This document shows positions 7,495 through 15,506 of a stretch of DNA of 18,445 nt, in pieces. The stretch is from NCBI GenBank assembly GCA_003448685.1, contig DLXW01000106.1, forward strand, positions 6,746 through 25,190, written 5' to 3'. The position numbers were made by a program, and so were the translations under genes. Under the pieces are notes generated by a model, which saw nothing but the letters and a program-made list of their open reading frames with translations, searched no databases and was not told the origin of the DNA. This DNA comes from Cyanothece sp. UBA12306. GTDB taxonomy: Bacteria; Cyanobacteriota; Cyanobacteriia; Cyanobacteriales; Microcystaceae. How positions within the stretch are numbered: the first letter of the stretch is position 1; the number at the start of each line of letters is the position of its first letter.

Positions 7495-8934
7495 ATGCAA
7501 ATCAATCTTCAAACTATCCTCAATAATATTGATTTAACCGCAGATTGGATCGGATTACGTCAAGTTACAGAAACTAATACAACCCATTCCATGAGAGACG
7601 GTCAACCACAAAGCAATGGTAGAACTAAAACCAAAGGAATTATGGTAGAAGTCCTAGTTCAAGGACAATTTGGTTATAGTGCCACTAATTATCTTACAGA
7701 AAAAAGTATCCAAAAAGCTGCTGAAGCAGCATACAAACAAGCTATAAGTGCCGCTAATTGGGGTATTCATCCTTTCAGCATTGACCAAAGACCAAAAGCA
7801 GTTGGTCATTACCACTCACCCTACTTAAAACCCCTAAATTCATTAAGTACCCAAGATATTAATGATCTCCTTTTTAAGGTTTGTGAAATTCTTAAAGTTT
7901 CCGACAAAATTGTCAAAACCAGTGCCTTAGTACAAATTACTGAAACCGAAGTCCAATTAATTAGCAGTAACGGTTCTGATATTTATCAAAAATTTCTTTT
8001 TATCACCAGCAATTATACAGCAACTGCCCAAGAAGGTAATATTATTCAAACTCGAACCGATAATGGAATGAGCGGTCGTTGTTATCAAGGAGGAACAGAA
8101 TTACTGGAGTTGGAAAGTGCTTTAAGTAGGGCAAAAAATATTGGAGAACAAGCAGTAGAATTACTAACAGCACCTGATTGTCCTACTACCACAACTCAAT
8201 TGGTATTGGCTCCCGATCAAATGATGTTACAAATTCATGAAAGTATCGGCCATCCCTTAGAAATTGATCGCATTTTAGGAGATGAACGTAACTATGCTGG
8301 ATCAAGTTTTGTTAAATTGTCAGACTTTGGAAATTTGACCTACGGATCGCCTTTAATGAATGTTACTTTTGACCCTTCAGTATCAGGACAATTTGCTAGC
8401 TATGCTTTTGATGATGGGGGTTTAGTAGCTAGTCGTGAATATTTAATTAAAGATGGAATCCTATTAAGAGGTTTAGGAAGTTTAGAAAGTCAAAGCAGGG
8501 CAAATATTCCTGGAGTAGCTAATTTTCGTGCTTCTTCTTGGAATCGCGCGCCCATTGATCGTATGGCTAATATTAATCTTGAACCTGGAAATTCTAGCTT
8601 TGAACAGATGATTTCTGACATTGAATACGGAGTTTATATGGAAACAAATCGTTCTTGGTCTATTGATGATTATCGCAATAAATTTCAGTTTGGTTGTGAA
8701 TATGCTAAACTAATAGAAAATGGACGATTAACTAAGACATTAAAAAATCCTAATTATCGTGGTATTACTAATCAATTTTGGGGAGGATTATCGCAGGTAG
8801 GAGATGGGGAAACAGTCAAGATATATGGCAGTCCCTTTTGTGGCAAAGGAGAACCAAATCAAATAATTCGAGTTGGACATTCTTCTCCTATTTGTGTGTT
8901 CGATAATATTGAAGTTTTTGGAGGTGTTGCATGA
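7495..8934 (+). CDS. tldD: TldD-type metalloprotease (TldD/PmbA family)
   Basis: TldD and TldE (PmbA) form a heterodimeric zinc protease that trims unfolded peptides; in E. coli it removes the microcin B17 leader and degrades CcdA. The 479-residue protein carries the zinc-binding HExxxH motif as HESIGH at 248-253, followed by PLEIDRILGDERNYAG, which fits the catalytic TldD subunit. The C-terminal part, with GVYMETNRSWSID, GCEYAKLIENG and a final beta-rich domain, is also typical. AAAGG at 7484-7488 is placed six bases before the ATG. The stop codon overlaps the next gene's ATG by four bases (ATGA), implying translational coupling with the partner subunit. No peptide substrate or RiPP precursor is evident next to it, so a housekeeping proteolytic role is more likely than natural-product processing. 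Confidence 0.93.
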   Translation: MQINLQTILNNIDLTADWIGLRQVTETNTTHSMRDGQPQSNGRTKTKGIMVEVLVQGQFGYSATNYLTEKSIQKAAEAAYKQAISAANWGIHPFSIDQRPKAVGHYHSPYLKPLNSLSTQDINDLLFKVCEILKVSDKIVKTSALVQITETEVQLISSNGSDIYQKFLFITSNYTATAQEGNIIQTRTDNGMSGRCYQGGTELLELESALSRAKNIGEQAVELLTAPDCPTTTTQLVLAPDQMMLQIHESIGHPLEIDRILGDERNYAGSSFVKLSDFGNLTYGSPLMNVTFDPSVSGQFASYAFDDGGLVASREYLIKDGILLRGLGSLESQSRANIPGVANFRASSWNRAPIDRMANINLEPGNSSFEQMISDIEYGVYMETNRSWSIDDYRNKFQFGCEYAKLIENGRLTKTLKNPNYRGITNQFWGGLSQVGDGETVKIYGSPFCGKGEPNQIIRVGHSSPICVFDNIEVFGGVA

Positions 8935-10274
8935 ATTTAGATCGCCTAGAACAGTTAGAATCTAGTTTTAATCAGTTGTCTGATTTTTTAATTAATAAAT
9001 TAAAAAGCGGTGAGCATATTTCCCTAGAATTAAGTGGTGAAAATACTCAATTTGTGCGATTTAATGGAGCAAGAGTTCGACAAACGGGACTGGTAGCTGA
9101 TGGAAATATTAAACTGAGTTTAATTGCTAATCAGCGTACTGCTTTTGTTGCTTTTCCTTTTACTGGAAATTTCATAATAGATCAAGAAATAGCATTAGAA
9201 AGTCTTGATTATTTACGTCAAGAAATACACCAAATTCCTGAAGATCCCCATCTAGTATTACCAGAAAATAAAGGAACAACAAGAGAAGTATATCCAGGTA
9301 ATTTATTAGCACCAGAGATGGTAGTACAAACTATAATATCTGGGATACAGGAGCTAGATATGACAGGAATTTATACTGCTGGTCAAGTAATTCGGGGTAA
9401 CGCTAATTCCGCAGGACAAAATCATTGGTTTGCTACAGATTCTTTTTGTTTAGACTACTCTTTAATTACTCCTTCAGAAAAAGCAGTTAAAGGTGTTTTA
9501 TCTGGTCAAGAATGGAATTTTCAACAATACGAAAATCAAATAAAGTCTTCTCAAAATCAACTTTTAGTCCTTAATAAATCTCCCAAAGAGATCCAACCTG
9601 GAGGTTATCGTACCTATTTTGCACCTGCTGCTACTGCTAATCTTCTTGGTATGCTTTCCTGGGGTGCAATTAGTGAGTCATCTTTACGTCAGGGGGGAAG
9701 TGCTTTAATGAAGTTAAAAGAAGGTAAAACACTCTCTCCTAAGCTCAATATTCAAGAGAATTTTAGTCGAGGAACCGTTCCTAAATTTAATGAATTTGGC
9801 GAAATTGCCCCTGATATTCTCCCCCTAATTACTGAAGGAAAATTAGTTAATACTTTAATTAATTCTAGAACTGCTGCTGAATATAAAATTGAAGCTAATG
9901 GTGCAAATTATTCTGAGTCTTTAAGATCTCCTGAATTAGGGACAGGAAACTTGGCAAACGAAGACATTCTCAAAACATTAGATAGAGGATTATATTTATC
10001 CAATCTTCATTATTTGAATTGGAGCGATCGCCCAGGGGGAAGAATTACGGGAATGACTCGCTACGCTTGCTTTTGGGTCGAAAATGGCGAAATAGTTGCC
10101 CCTATTAAAGACCTAAGATTTGATGAAAGTCTCTATAACTTTTGGGGAGAAAATCTGAAAAATTTAACCAATTTCTCAGAGTTTATACCTGAAACCAGTA
10201 CCTATAGAAACCGTAAAATAGGGGGTAGTTTAGTACCAGGAATGTTAGTTAATAATTTTCAATTTACTTTATAG
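8931..10274 (+). CDS. tldE: TldE/PmbA-type partner subunit of the TldD protease
   Basis: This 447-residue protein belongs to the TldD/PmbA family but has no HExxxH motif, as expected for the non-catalytic TldE subunit that shapes the substrate channel of the heterodimer. Family traits include the N-terminal region with an ARVRQTGLVADG-like strand, a central GGYRTYFAPAATANLLGM (matching the PmbA segment before the pseudo-active site) and the C-terminal GGRITGMTRYACFWVENGEI and PIKDLRFDESLY. It overlaps the upstream tldD by four bases and should be made in equal amount. A HIP1 site lies at 10024-10031. The stop codon at 10272-10274 is followed by 67 bases before the next start, with no obvious terminator. 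Confidence 0.92.
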   Translation: MNLDRLEQLESSFNQLSDFLINKLKSGEHISLELSGENTQFVRFNGARVRQTGLVADGNIKLSLIANQRTAFVAFPFTGNFIIDQEIALESLDYLRQEIHQIPEDPHLVLPENKGTTREVYPGNLLAPEMVVQTIISGIQELDMTGIYTAGQVIRGNANSAGQNHWFATDSFCLDYSLITPSEKAVKGVLSGQEWNFQQYENQIKSSQNQLLVLNKSPKEIQPGGYRTYFAPAATANLLGMLSWGAISESSLRQGGSALMKLKEGKTLSPKLNIQENFSRGTVPKFNEFGEIAPDILPLITEGKLVNTLINSRTAAEYKIEANGANYSESLRSPELGTGNLANEDILKTLDRGLYLSNLHYLNWSDRPGGRITGMTRYACFWVENGEIVAPIKDLRFDESLYNFWGENLKNLTNFSEFIPETSTYRNRKIGGSLVPGMLVNNFQFTL

Positions 10275-10341
10275 TATTTAATGGAGATAAGATAATGTGA
10301 ACTGTGTTATGATTCTAGAATGATATTCAATAAAATTGCTG

Positions 10342-10743
10342 ATGGAACCATTAACAACATCTGCGATCGCTCTTGCTTCTGTTATCGCTACCAAAGCATT
10401 AGAAAAAACTGGACAAAATCTAGGGGATACTATTTGGGAACAGACAAAACATTTTGTTAGCATTCTTAGGGAACAATCTCCTGATACTGTCGCTATAATC
10501 GAAGAAGCACCTGAACAGCCTTTAGACTATAATAAAATGGTCTTAGAGAGTGATCATCAAGATATTGCTATCAGTTTAGATAATTTAGCTAATCTTTACT
10601 CTTTTCAAGGACGTTATGAAGCAGCAGAACCTTTATATCTAGAAGCATTAGCTATGAAACAACGAATCTGGATAAGTGATCATCAAGATATTGCTACCAG
10701 TTTAGATAATCTAGCTAATCTCTATATACTTGAAAACTATTAA
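10342..10743 (+). pseudogene. Truncated TPR (kinesin light chain-like) protein stub
   Basis: The frame encodes 133 residues from the ATG at 10342; an earlier in-frame TTG at 10336 is less likely. The N-terminal part (MEPLTTSAIALASVIATKAL) resembles a helical leader found at the front of large cyanobacterial multidomain repeat proteins. It passes without a frameshift into a 42-residue TPR unit, SDHQDIAISLDNLANLYSFQ and GRYEAAEPLYLEALAMKQR, then a second unit that stops after NLYILENY. The two units are also near-identical at DNA level with a 126-base period (10549 and 10675). Family members usually have many units, so this looks like a protein shortened by repeat contraction and an internal deletion. 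TPR proteins act as protein-binding scaffolds. A short functional product cannot be ruled out. A HIP1 site lies at 10363-10370. Confidence 0.6.
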
Positions 10744-10779
10744 ATATTTATTAATTAATTTTTAAAGGTGCAATTTTGG

Positions 10780-11295
10780 TTAATAAACTGGTTGACCAAT
10801 AATATTACCTTGGGGACTATATCGGCAGATTAAAATGTCATTTTTCTCGGTTTTAGAAATAGCACAGCCTAACTTAGTGGTATTTTTCCAAATTATTTGA
10901 GTATAGTGACCAACATCACTCCAATTGCCAGTAGAACTAATCTTATTAGGGTTAAATAGTCCAGGGATAAAATACTGCTTTTCTCGTCCCCAACGGTCAA
11001 CCATTTGAGTATAGCTTAATCGGTTCGAAGGGCCTAACCAAAGATTTTCTCCTTGTCCACTTAAATTAGGATCATGTTGCAATTGATTTCCTCCTAAAGA
11101 AGCTAAATAATCTGCCCATTGTTGAGCCTGATTTGCTAATCTATCAGACCATTTTAAAGACGGAACATCAACCTCTTGACGATACTTATTATGAGCAGAT
11201 AGAACCTCTTGTTTAAAATTAGGTTGACTGACAACAGGTTGATTAACAGTGAATAAAGAACTAACTAAGATAATCGATCTTAAAAGTTGTTTCAT
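10780..11295 (-). CDS. Secreted CAP-domain (SCP/PR-1-like) protein
   Basis: The 171-residue product has a signal peptide of about 23 residues (cleavage near VVS-QPNF) and one CAP/SCP domain filling the rest. Signature parts are AHNKYRQEVDVPSLKWSDRL (34-53), GENLW (82-86), VGHYTQIIWKNTTKLGCA (128-145) and ICRYSPQGNIIGQ (156-168). The cavity residues H74, E83, E105 and H130 look like the usual CAP tetrad. C144 and C157 probably form a disulfide. It resembles plant PR-1 and eukaryotic CAP proteins more than the long bacterial SafA/YkwD types. Bacterial function is poorly known; sterol or lipid binding is established only for some eukaryotic members. The gene is convergent with the TPR stub and divergent from the FHA-PBP gene; no operon partner. 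Confidence 0.92.
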   Translation of the reverse strand: MKQLLRSIILVSSLFTVNQPVVSQPNFKQEVLSAHNKYRQEVDVPSLKWSDRLANQAQQWADYLASLGGNQLQHDPNLSGQGENLWLGPSNRLSYTQMVDRWGREKQYFIPGLFNPNKISSTGNWSDVGHYTQIIWKNTTKLGCAISKTEKNDILICRYSPQGNIIGQPVY

Positions 11296-11480
11296 TGGTT
11301 AAAATCCAGAAAATTATTATATAAAACACAAAAATTCTAGTTTTGACGAAAAAGTTGAAATTTTTTAAATGTTGCCTCAAAGGCAAGAAGTGCTGACTTC
11401 TGAGTGCGTTAAGTAAACCGAGATCAAGATGGACTCAGATCAATCATAAGCTAAAATAAGTCATCATATCCTCCGAAGCT

Positions 11481-13736
11481 ATGACCCAAAAACCTCCATC
11501 CCCTCCCAAACAAAATCTCAGTCAATTGGTTACCCAAGCAGTTCAAAAGCTAGCGAAAGGTAAACTTAATACCTCAAATCTCAAACAAGGGGTAAAAGTC
11601 CCCGAATTATGGATACAAGATGGAGAAGAAAAGCGTCCCCAAATTTACTCATTAATCGGCGATCGCTATATTTTAGGGCGTAGTTCAAGATCCTGCGATA
11701 TTACCATTGTCAATGCGGTTGTCAGTCAAGTTCATTGTTCCTTGCACAGAGACAAGAAAAACCCCCACCGCTTCATCCTCAAAGACGAACACTCCACCAA
11801 CGGAATTTACCTCAATAGACGACGACTCAAAAGTCTATCTCTGCGTCACGGCGATGTCATTACCCTTGGTCCACCAGAATTAGCCAAAACCGCTAAATTA
11901 ACCTATCATAACCCCCCTCCTGTTTGGCAAAAAGTCATTTCCTATAGCTTCTACGGGATGATCGGACTCTCAACCCTTTTAACCTGCGCTATCATCTGGG
12001 AAAGTCGTAAATATAGTGTTTATCCCTTACCATCAGGAGTTAATGGACCAGTTGTTATTTATGCTAGGGATAACAAAACTTCCCTCAACCCTATTAGTAA
12101 ACAGACCCACCAAGAAATTAACGATTTAAGAGACTTTTCCTCCTATTTACCCAAAGCCCTAATGGCTTCCGAAGATAGCCGGTTTTATTGGCATTTTGGG
12201 GTTGATCCCTACGGAATTATTAGAGCTTTAGTAATTAATTCCCAAAATGAAGGGATTCGTCAAGGGGCCAGTACCCTTACCCAACAGTTGGCCCGTAGTT
12301 TATTCCCAGAAGTGGGGCGGGAAAATACCGCTGGACGCAAGTTACGGGAGATGATTGTTGCCCTAAAATTAGAGGCCGTTTATAGCAAAAATAAGATTCT
12401 CACCACCTATCTTAACCAAGTCTATCTAGGAGTAGGCAATTATGGCTTTGAAGATGCCGCCCAATTCTATTTTGAAAAGTCGGCCAGGGATGTAACCTTA
12501 GCTGAAGCAGCTACCTTAGTAGCTATGTTACCTGCACCCAATCTTTATAATCCAGTTCAAAATTACGATACCTCTGTGCAACTACGCAACCGTGTGATAA
12601 CTCGCATGGCAGCCTTGAAAATGATTACCCTCGAAGAAGCTGCTCGAGCTAGGCGATCGCGGATTGAAATTAGTCCCAAAGCGACTAAAGCCCTATCCAA
12701 TAGTATAGCTCCCTATTTCTATGGTTACGTTTTTCAAGAATTACGAAGCTTATTAGGAAATGAGGTGGCTAAAGAAGGCAATTTTATTGTAGAAACGGGA
12801 TTAGATCCTACACTACAAACTAAAGCCGAGAAAGAACTCAAAAATAAGGTTAAAACTGCTGGAAAAACCTACGGTTTTGACCAAGGAGCAATGGTGACAT
12901 TAGATAGTCAAACGGGGGAAATTTTAGCCTTAGTTGGGGGAGTAGATTATAAACAAAGCCAATTTAATCGTGTTACCCAAGCTAAACGCCAACCTGGATC
13001 AACTTTTAAGGTGTTTGCTTATGCAGCAGCTATTGAAAAAGGAATATCTCCAGGTAAAGTTTACTCCTGTAGGGGAGTTTTTTGGATGGGACAAAGATAT
13101 AAACCCTGTGAACGTAGTGGAGGGGCAGTGGATATGTATCGGGGTTTAGCCCAGTCTGAAAATGCTATCGCCCTCAGGATCGCCCAGGATGCAGGATTAA
13201 ATCGAGTCATCGAGATGGCCAAAAAGTTAGGCGTAGAATCGGAGTTAACGCGATCGCCAGGCTTGATTTTAGGACAAAGTGAAGTTACCGTCTTGGAAAT
13301 GGCTGGAGCCTATGCTACCTTTGCTAATCAAGGGGTATGGAACCGTCCCCATGCTATTCGTCGTATCCTCGATGGAGGAGACTGTTCTGATGTTAATAAC
13401 CCACAGACTTGTCGAGTGATTTACGATTTCAAAGAAGATAAAAATAATACTAAACAAGCTATTTCTCCCCAATTAGCCCAAACTCTGACCAATTTATTGC
13501 GAGGAGTGATTAAAAGCGGAACTGGAAGAGCAGCTAGTATTGGACTTGGAGAAGTGGGAAAAACGGGAACTACTGATAAAGCAGTCGATCTTTGGTTTAT
13601 GGGATATGTCCCTAGTCGTAAAGTGGTGACAGGAGTGTGGTTAGGTAATGATAATAATGCTCCCACTAAAGGTAGTAGTGGACAAGCGGCAGCTTTGTGG
13701 GGAAATTATATGGGAGAAGGGTTAGCTGCTAATTGA
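11481..13736 (+). CDS. FHA-fused class A penicillin-binding protein (PBP1A-type)
   Basis: This bifunctional enzyme polymerises and cross-links peptidoglycan at the cytoplasmic membrane. Order of domains in 751 residues: an FHA phosphothreonine-binding domain at about 55-135 (GRSS at 66-69, S82-x2-H85, STNG at 105-108), a membrane segment at about 155-175, a GT51 transglycosylase with E231 in ASEDSRF and QGASTLTQQLARSLF, and a transpeptidase with S507-TFK, S559-EN and K694-TG. All catalytic residues are present. The cytoplasmic FHA part suggests control by, or docking to, a Ser/Thr-phosphorylated partner; FHA-PBP fusions occur in other cyanobacteria. The ATG at 11481 gives a basic, proline-rich N-terminus; TCCTCCGAAG just upstream is not a clear ribosome site. 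The TGA stop lies inside an IS-like end (13733-13746), so the very C-terminus may have been altered. Confidence 0.95.
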   Translation: MTQKPPSPPKQNLSQLVTQAVQKLAKGKLNTSNLKQGVKVPELWIQDGEEKRPQIYSLIGDRYILGRSSRSCDITIVNAVVSQVHCSLHRDKKNPHRFILKDEHSTNGIYLNRRRLKSLSLRHGDVITLGPPELAKTAKLTYHNPPPVWQKVISYSFYGMIGLSTLLTCAIIWESRKYSVYPLPSGVNGPVVIYARDNKTSLNPISKQTHQEINDLRDFSSYLPKALMASEDSRFYWHFGVDPYGIIRALVINSQNEGIRQGASTLTQQLARSLFPEVGRENTAGRKLREMIVALKLEAVYSKNKILTTYLNQVYLGVGNYGFEDAAQFYFEKSARDVTLAEAATLVAMLPAPNLYNPVQNYDTSVQLRNRVITRMAALKMITLEEAARARRSRIEISPKATKALSNSIAPYFYGYVFQELRSLLGNEVAKEGNFIVETGLDPTLQTKAEKELKNKVKTAGKTYGFDQGAMVTLDSQTGEILALVGGVDYKQSQFNRVTQAKRQPGSTFKVFAYAAAIEKGISPGKVYSCRGVFWMGQRYKPCERSGGAVDMYRGLAQSENAIALRIAQDAGLNRVIEMAKKLGVESELTRSPGLILGQSEVTVLEMAGAYATFANQGVWNRPHAIRRILDGGDCSDVNNPQTCRVIYDFKEDKNNTKQAISPQLAQTLTNLLRGVIKSGTGRAASIGLGEVGKTGTTDKAVDLWFMGYVPSRKVVTGVWLGNDNNAPTKGSSGQAAALWGNYMGEGLAAN

Positions 13737-13795
13737 CACTCCCACCGTTAAACGCTACCGCGTTATAGCGGGGGTCTTCACCTCGACATTTCAAG
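13733..13795 (-). mobile_element. Second IS200/IS605-like end, overlapping the PBP stop codon
   Basis: TTGACACTCCCACC at 13733-13746 is the reverse complement (13 of 14 bases) of the end at 6236-6249. It is followed by a structured segment in which CGCTA (13753-13757) pairs with TAGCG (13766-13770), then GGGGTCTTCACC, the layout seen at right ends of IS200/IS605 elements in cyanobacteria. No transposase remains. The TGA that ends the penicillin-binding protein gene is bases 2-4 of this end, so the boundary coincides with the gene's last codon. The inner boundary is approximate. Confidence 0.5.
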
Positions 13796-13811
13796 ATAAT
13801 ATTTTGAACAC

Positions 13812-13843
13812 ACCCCATCTAAATCAAAGATTTTAGATGGGGT
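13812..13843. terminator. Hairpin between convergent PBP and DUF4168 genes
   Basis: ACCCCATCTAAA (13812-13823) and TTTAGATGGGGT (13832-13843) form a perfect 12-base stem with an eight-base loop. The position between two convergent genes suits a bidirectional terminator, but there is no strong T run on either side, so it may act as a transcript-end stabiliser instead. Confidence 0.6.
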
Positions 13844-13899
13844 TAGGGAAACGATTTTGTTCAAGAACAAATTATAGAGTTTGTCCTTGAAAATTAATT

Positions 13900-14394
13900 T
13901 TATTGAGGAAGACCCAACATTTTGGTAATTTTGGTTTGGAGAGATTTATCGTCTTCTACTGCGATGGCAATTTCATTAAATCGCTTTACACTAAAGCCTT
14001 CAGACTTTACCATTGCCTGTAACTTCTCTTTGTAAGTTTCGGTAATTGACTTAATTTTTGGTAAAGCTTGCTTATATTGTTGCATTTCTTCAGATGTAAC
14101 CCCTTCAGCTGCCTGAGAATTGGAATTACTTTGTTGCTTAGCAATTTCTCTAAAACGTTTTTGGGTTAATCCTTCCCGTTGCAGAACCGTGACCATCATA
14201 TCTTGGGTTTTTTTGGCCAATTTGGCTTGTTCCAGGATAATTTTGGCAAATTTTTCTAATTCTTGGTCACTAACATTAGTGGACTGAGCTTGAGCGACGA
14301 GAGAGTGACTGTGATTAGAGACTGGAATAGCATTAGCTCCGGACATTAGGGGAAAAATTGTGGCCAATCCGCTCAAAATCAGTTTGTTAAACAT
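13900..14394 (-). CDS. Exported DUF4168 family protein
   Basis: The 164-residue product has a signal peptide (hydrophobic core about 5-20, probable cleavage after ANA at 22) and a helical mature part that fits DUF4168, a family frequent in cyanobacteria with unknown function. Two related helical units can be seen: VSDQELEKFAKIILEQ to LTQKRFREIA, and VTSEEMQQYKQALPKI to FSVKRFNEIA, separated by a serine/asparagine-rich linker. Each ends in a (K/R)RF-N/R-EIA motif, so the protein appears to be an internal duplication. It is likely periplasmic or envelope-associated. The ATG at 14392-14394 is the only start that keeps the signal peptide. It is downstream of natA by 167 bases on the same strand, with a heptamer repeat array between. 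Confidence 0.82.
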   Translation of the reverse strand: MFNKLILSGLATIFPLMSGANAIPVSNHSHSLVAQAQSTNVSDQELEKFAKIILEQAKLAKKTQDMMVTVLQREGLTQKRFREIAKQQSNSNSQAAEGVTSEEMQQYKQALPKIKSITETYKEKLQAMVKSEGFSVKRFNEIAIAVEDDKSLQTKITKMLGLPQ

Positions 14395-14481
14395 TCTTTG
14401 ATTTTCCTTCGTAATTTAATATCTGGCTATTAGTCTATCGAACAATTATCAATTTGGGTTTAATTGTGGGGAATCCATCAT

Positions 14482-14502
14482 TCGGCACTCGGCAGTCGGC
14501 AA
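14482..14502. repeat. Heptamer tandem repeat (TCGGCAN)3
   Basis: TCGGCAC, TCGGCAG and TCGGCAA follow one another without gaps in the intergenic space between natA and the DUF4168 gene. This is another STRR-type heptamer array, of a sequence class distinct from the AATTTAG array at 1716-1748. Confidence 0.7.
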
Positions 14503-14561
14503 AAAATCAAAGTGTACCCCATCAAAGTGAAAAACGCTATATTTTTTGGTTAACTTTCTAA

Positions 14562-15341
14562 TTAGTCTCCCAAATAAGCTTCAAGAACCAGGGGATTATT
14601 TTGAATTTCTTGGGGAGTTCCATTGGCTAAATTAGTCCCTTCTGCTAATACCCAAATGTGGCTACATAATGACATAATTACATCCATATTGTGTTCAATA
14701 ATCAAAAAAGAAATTCCCTGCTTATTCCAAGTAACAATATGCTCACAAATTTGTCCAATCAAAGTGGGATTGACCCCTGCGGCAGGTTCATCGAGTAAAA
14801 TGAGTTTGGGACGAGTCATCAAAGCTCGGGCAATTTCCAATAGCTTACGCTGACCTCCTGACAAAGCTCCAGCATAATCATAAGCTTTAGGAGCTAAACC
14901 TACTGATTCGAGAATTGACAGCGCTCTTTCCTTATTTTCTCGTTCTTCTGTCCTAATTTGACTTTGCTTGAACCAAACTTGCATTAAATTTTCTCCTGTT
15001 TGTTTTTGAGTACCCAATAACATATTTTCAAGTACGGTAAGTCGGGACAGCACTCTCGCTACTTGAAAAGTCCGAACACAGCCTTGTAAGGCAATCTCAT
15101 GGGGTGATAAAGGGTGAATAGGTTGACCATCAAAAATTACTTCCCCTTCGTCAGGATGAATAAAATTGGAGAGCAGGTTAAATAGGGTAGTTTTCCCCGC
15201 ACCATTAGGGCCAATTAAACCGGTAATAGTACCAGTTTGGACTTTAATCTGGGCATGATTAACGGCTCTTAGTCCGCCAAAACTTTTGGATAAATGGTTC
15301 GCACTGAGTAAATTAGAGATTGTTAAATCAGAATTTATCAT
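14562..15341 (-). CDS. natA: Branched-chain/neutral amino-acid ABC transporter ATPase (LivG/NatA type)
   Basis: This is one of the two ATP-binding subunits of a HAAT-type amino-acid importer; the cyanobacterial N-I system (Nat) takes up neutral amino acids and recovers leaked ones. The 259-residue protein has Walker A GPNGAGKTT at 44-52, Q-loop Q93 in VRTFQVARVLSRLTV, signature LSGGQ at 160-164, Walker B ILLDEP at 181-186, DEPAAGVNP and the switch H217 in IIEHNMDV. FQ-x-ARV-x-SRLTVLENMLL and LSNFIHPDEG favour LivG/NatA over the UrtD urea ATPase, though short motifs cannot exclude a related substrate. Permease and binding-protein genes are not adjacent, as is often true for cyanobacterial nat genes. 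The ATG at 15339-15341 fits; a small polar extension precedes the ABC domain. Confidence 0.85.
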   Translation of the reverse strand: MINSDLTISNLLSANHLSKSFGGLRAVNHAQIKVQTGTITGLIGPNGAGKTTLFNLLSNFIHPDEGEVIFDGQPIHPLSPHEIALQGCVRTFQVARVLSRLTVLENMLLGTQKQTGENLMQVWFKQSQIRTEERENKERALSILESVGLAPKAYDYAGALSGGQRKLLEIARALMTRPKLILLDEPAAGVNPTLIGQICEHIVTWNKQGISFLIIEHNMDVIMSLCSHIWVLAEGTNLANGTPQEIQNNPLVLEAYLGD

Positions 15342-15506
15342 TGAGCAGTAGTTTGGCCTTTTGGCAAAATTAACTATAAACTAAGATAATAACAACAAAA
15401 TCGCCGTTTCATTTCGTAAACAAGTTTGTTATAGTAATGCTAAATGATTAGTCAAAGTCAATATTGACTCAGGTCTTGGAGTCTAAAACAAGGGGGAAGC
15501 AAACTA

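Noticed and set aside
7495..10274. TldD/TldE pair as part of a RiPP natural-product cluster.
   Set aside because: No precursor peptide, cyclodehydratase, radical SAM enzyme or exporter is adjacent; TldD/E is a common housekeeping pair in cyanobacteria.
10278..10463. Minus-strand 61-codon frame opposite the TPR stub.
   Set aside because: No family features; opposite an N-terminal leader recognisable on the plus strand.
13269..13666. Two minus-strand frames inside the penicillin-binding protein gene.
   Set aside because: They lie opposite the highly conserved transpeptidase coding sequence and have no recognisable domain or start signal.
14623..14853. Plus-strand 76-codon frame inside natA.
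   Set aside because: Opposite Walker B and signature motifs of the ABC ATPase; a coding shadow.
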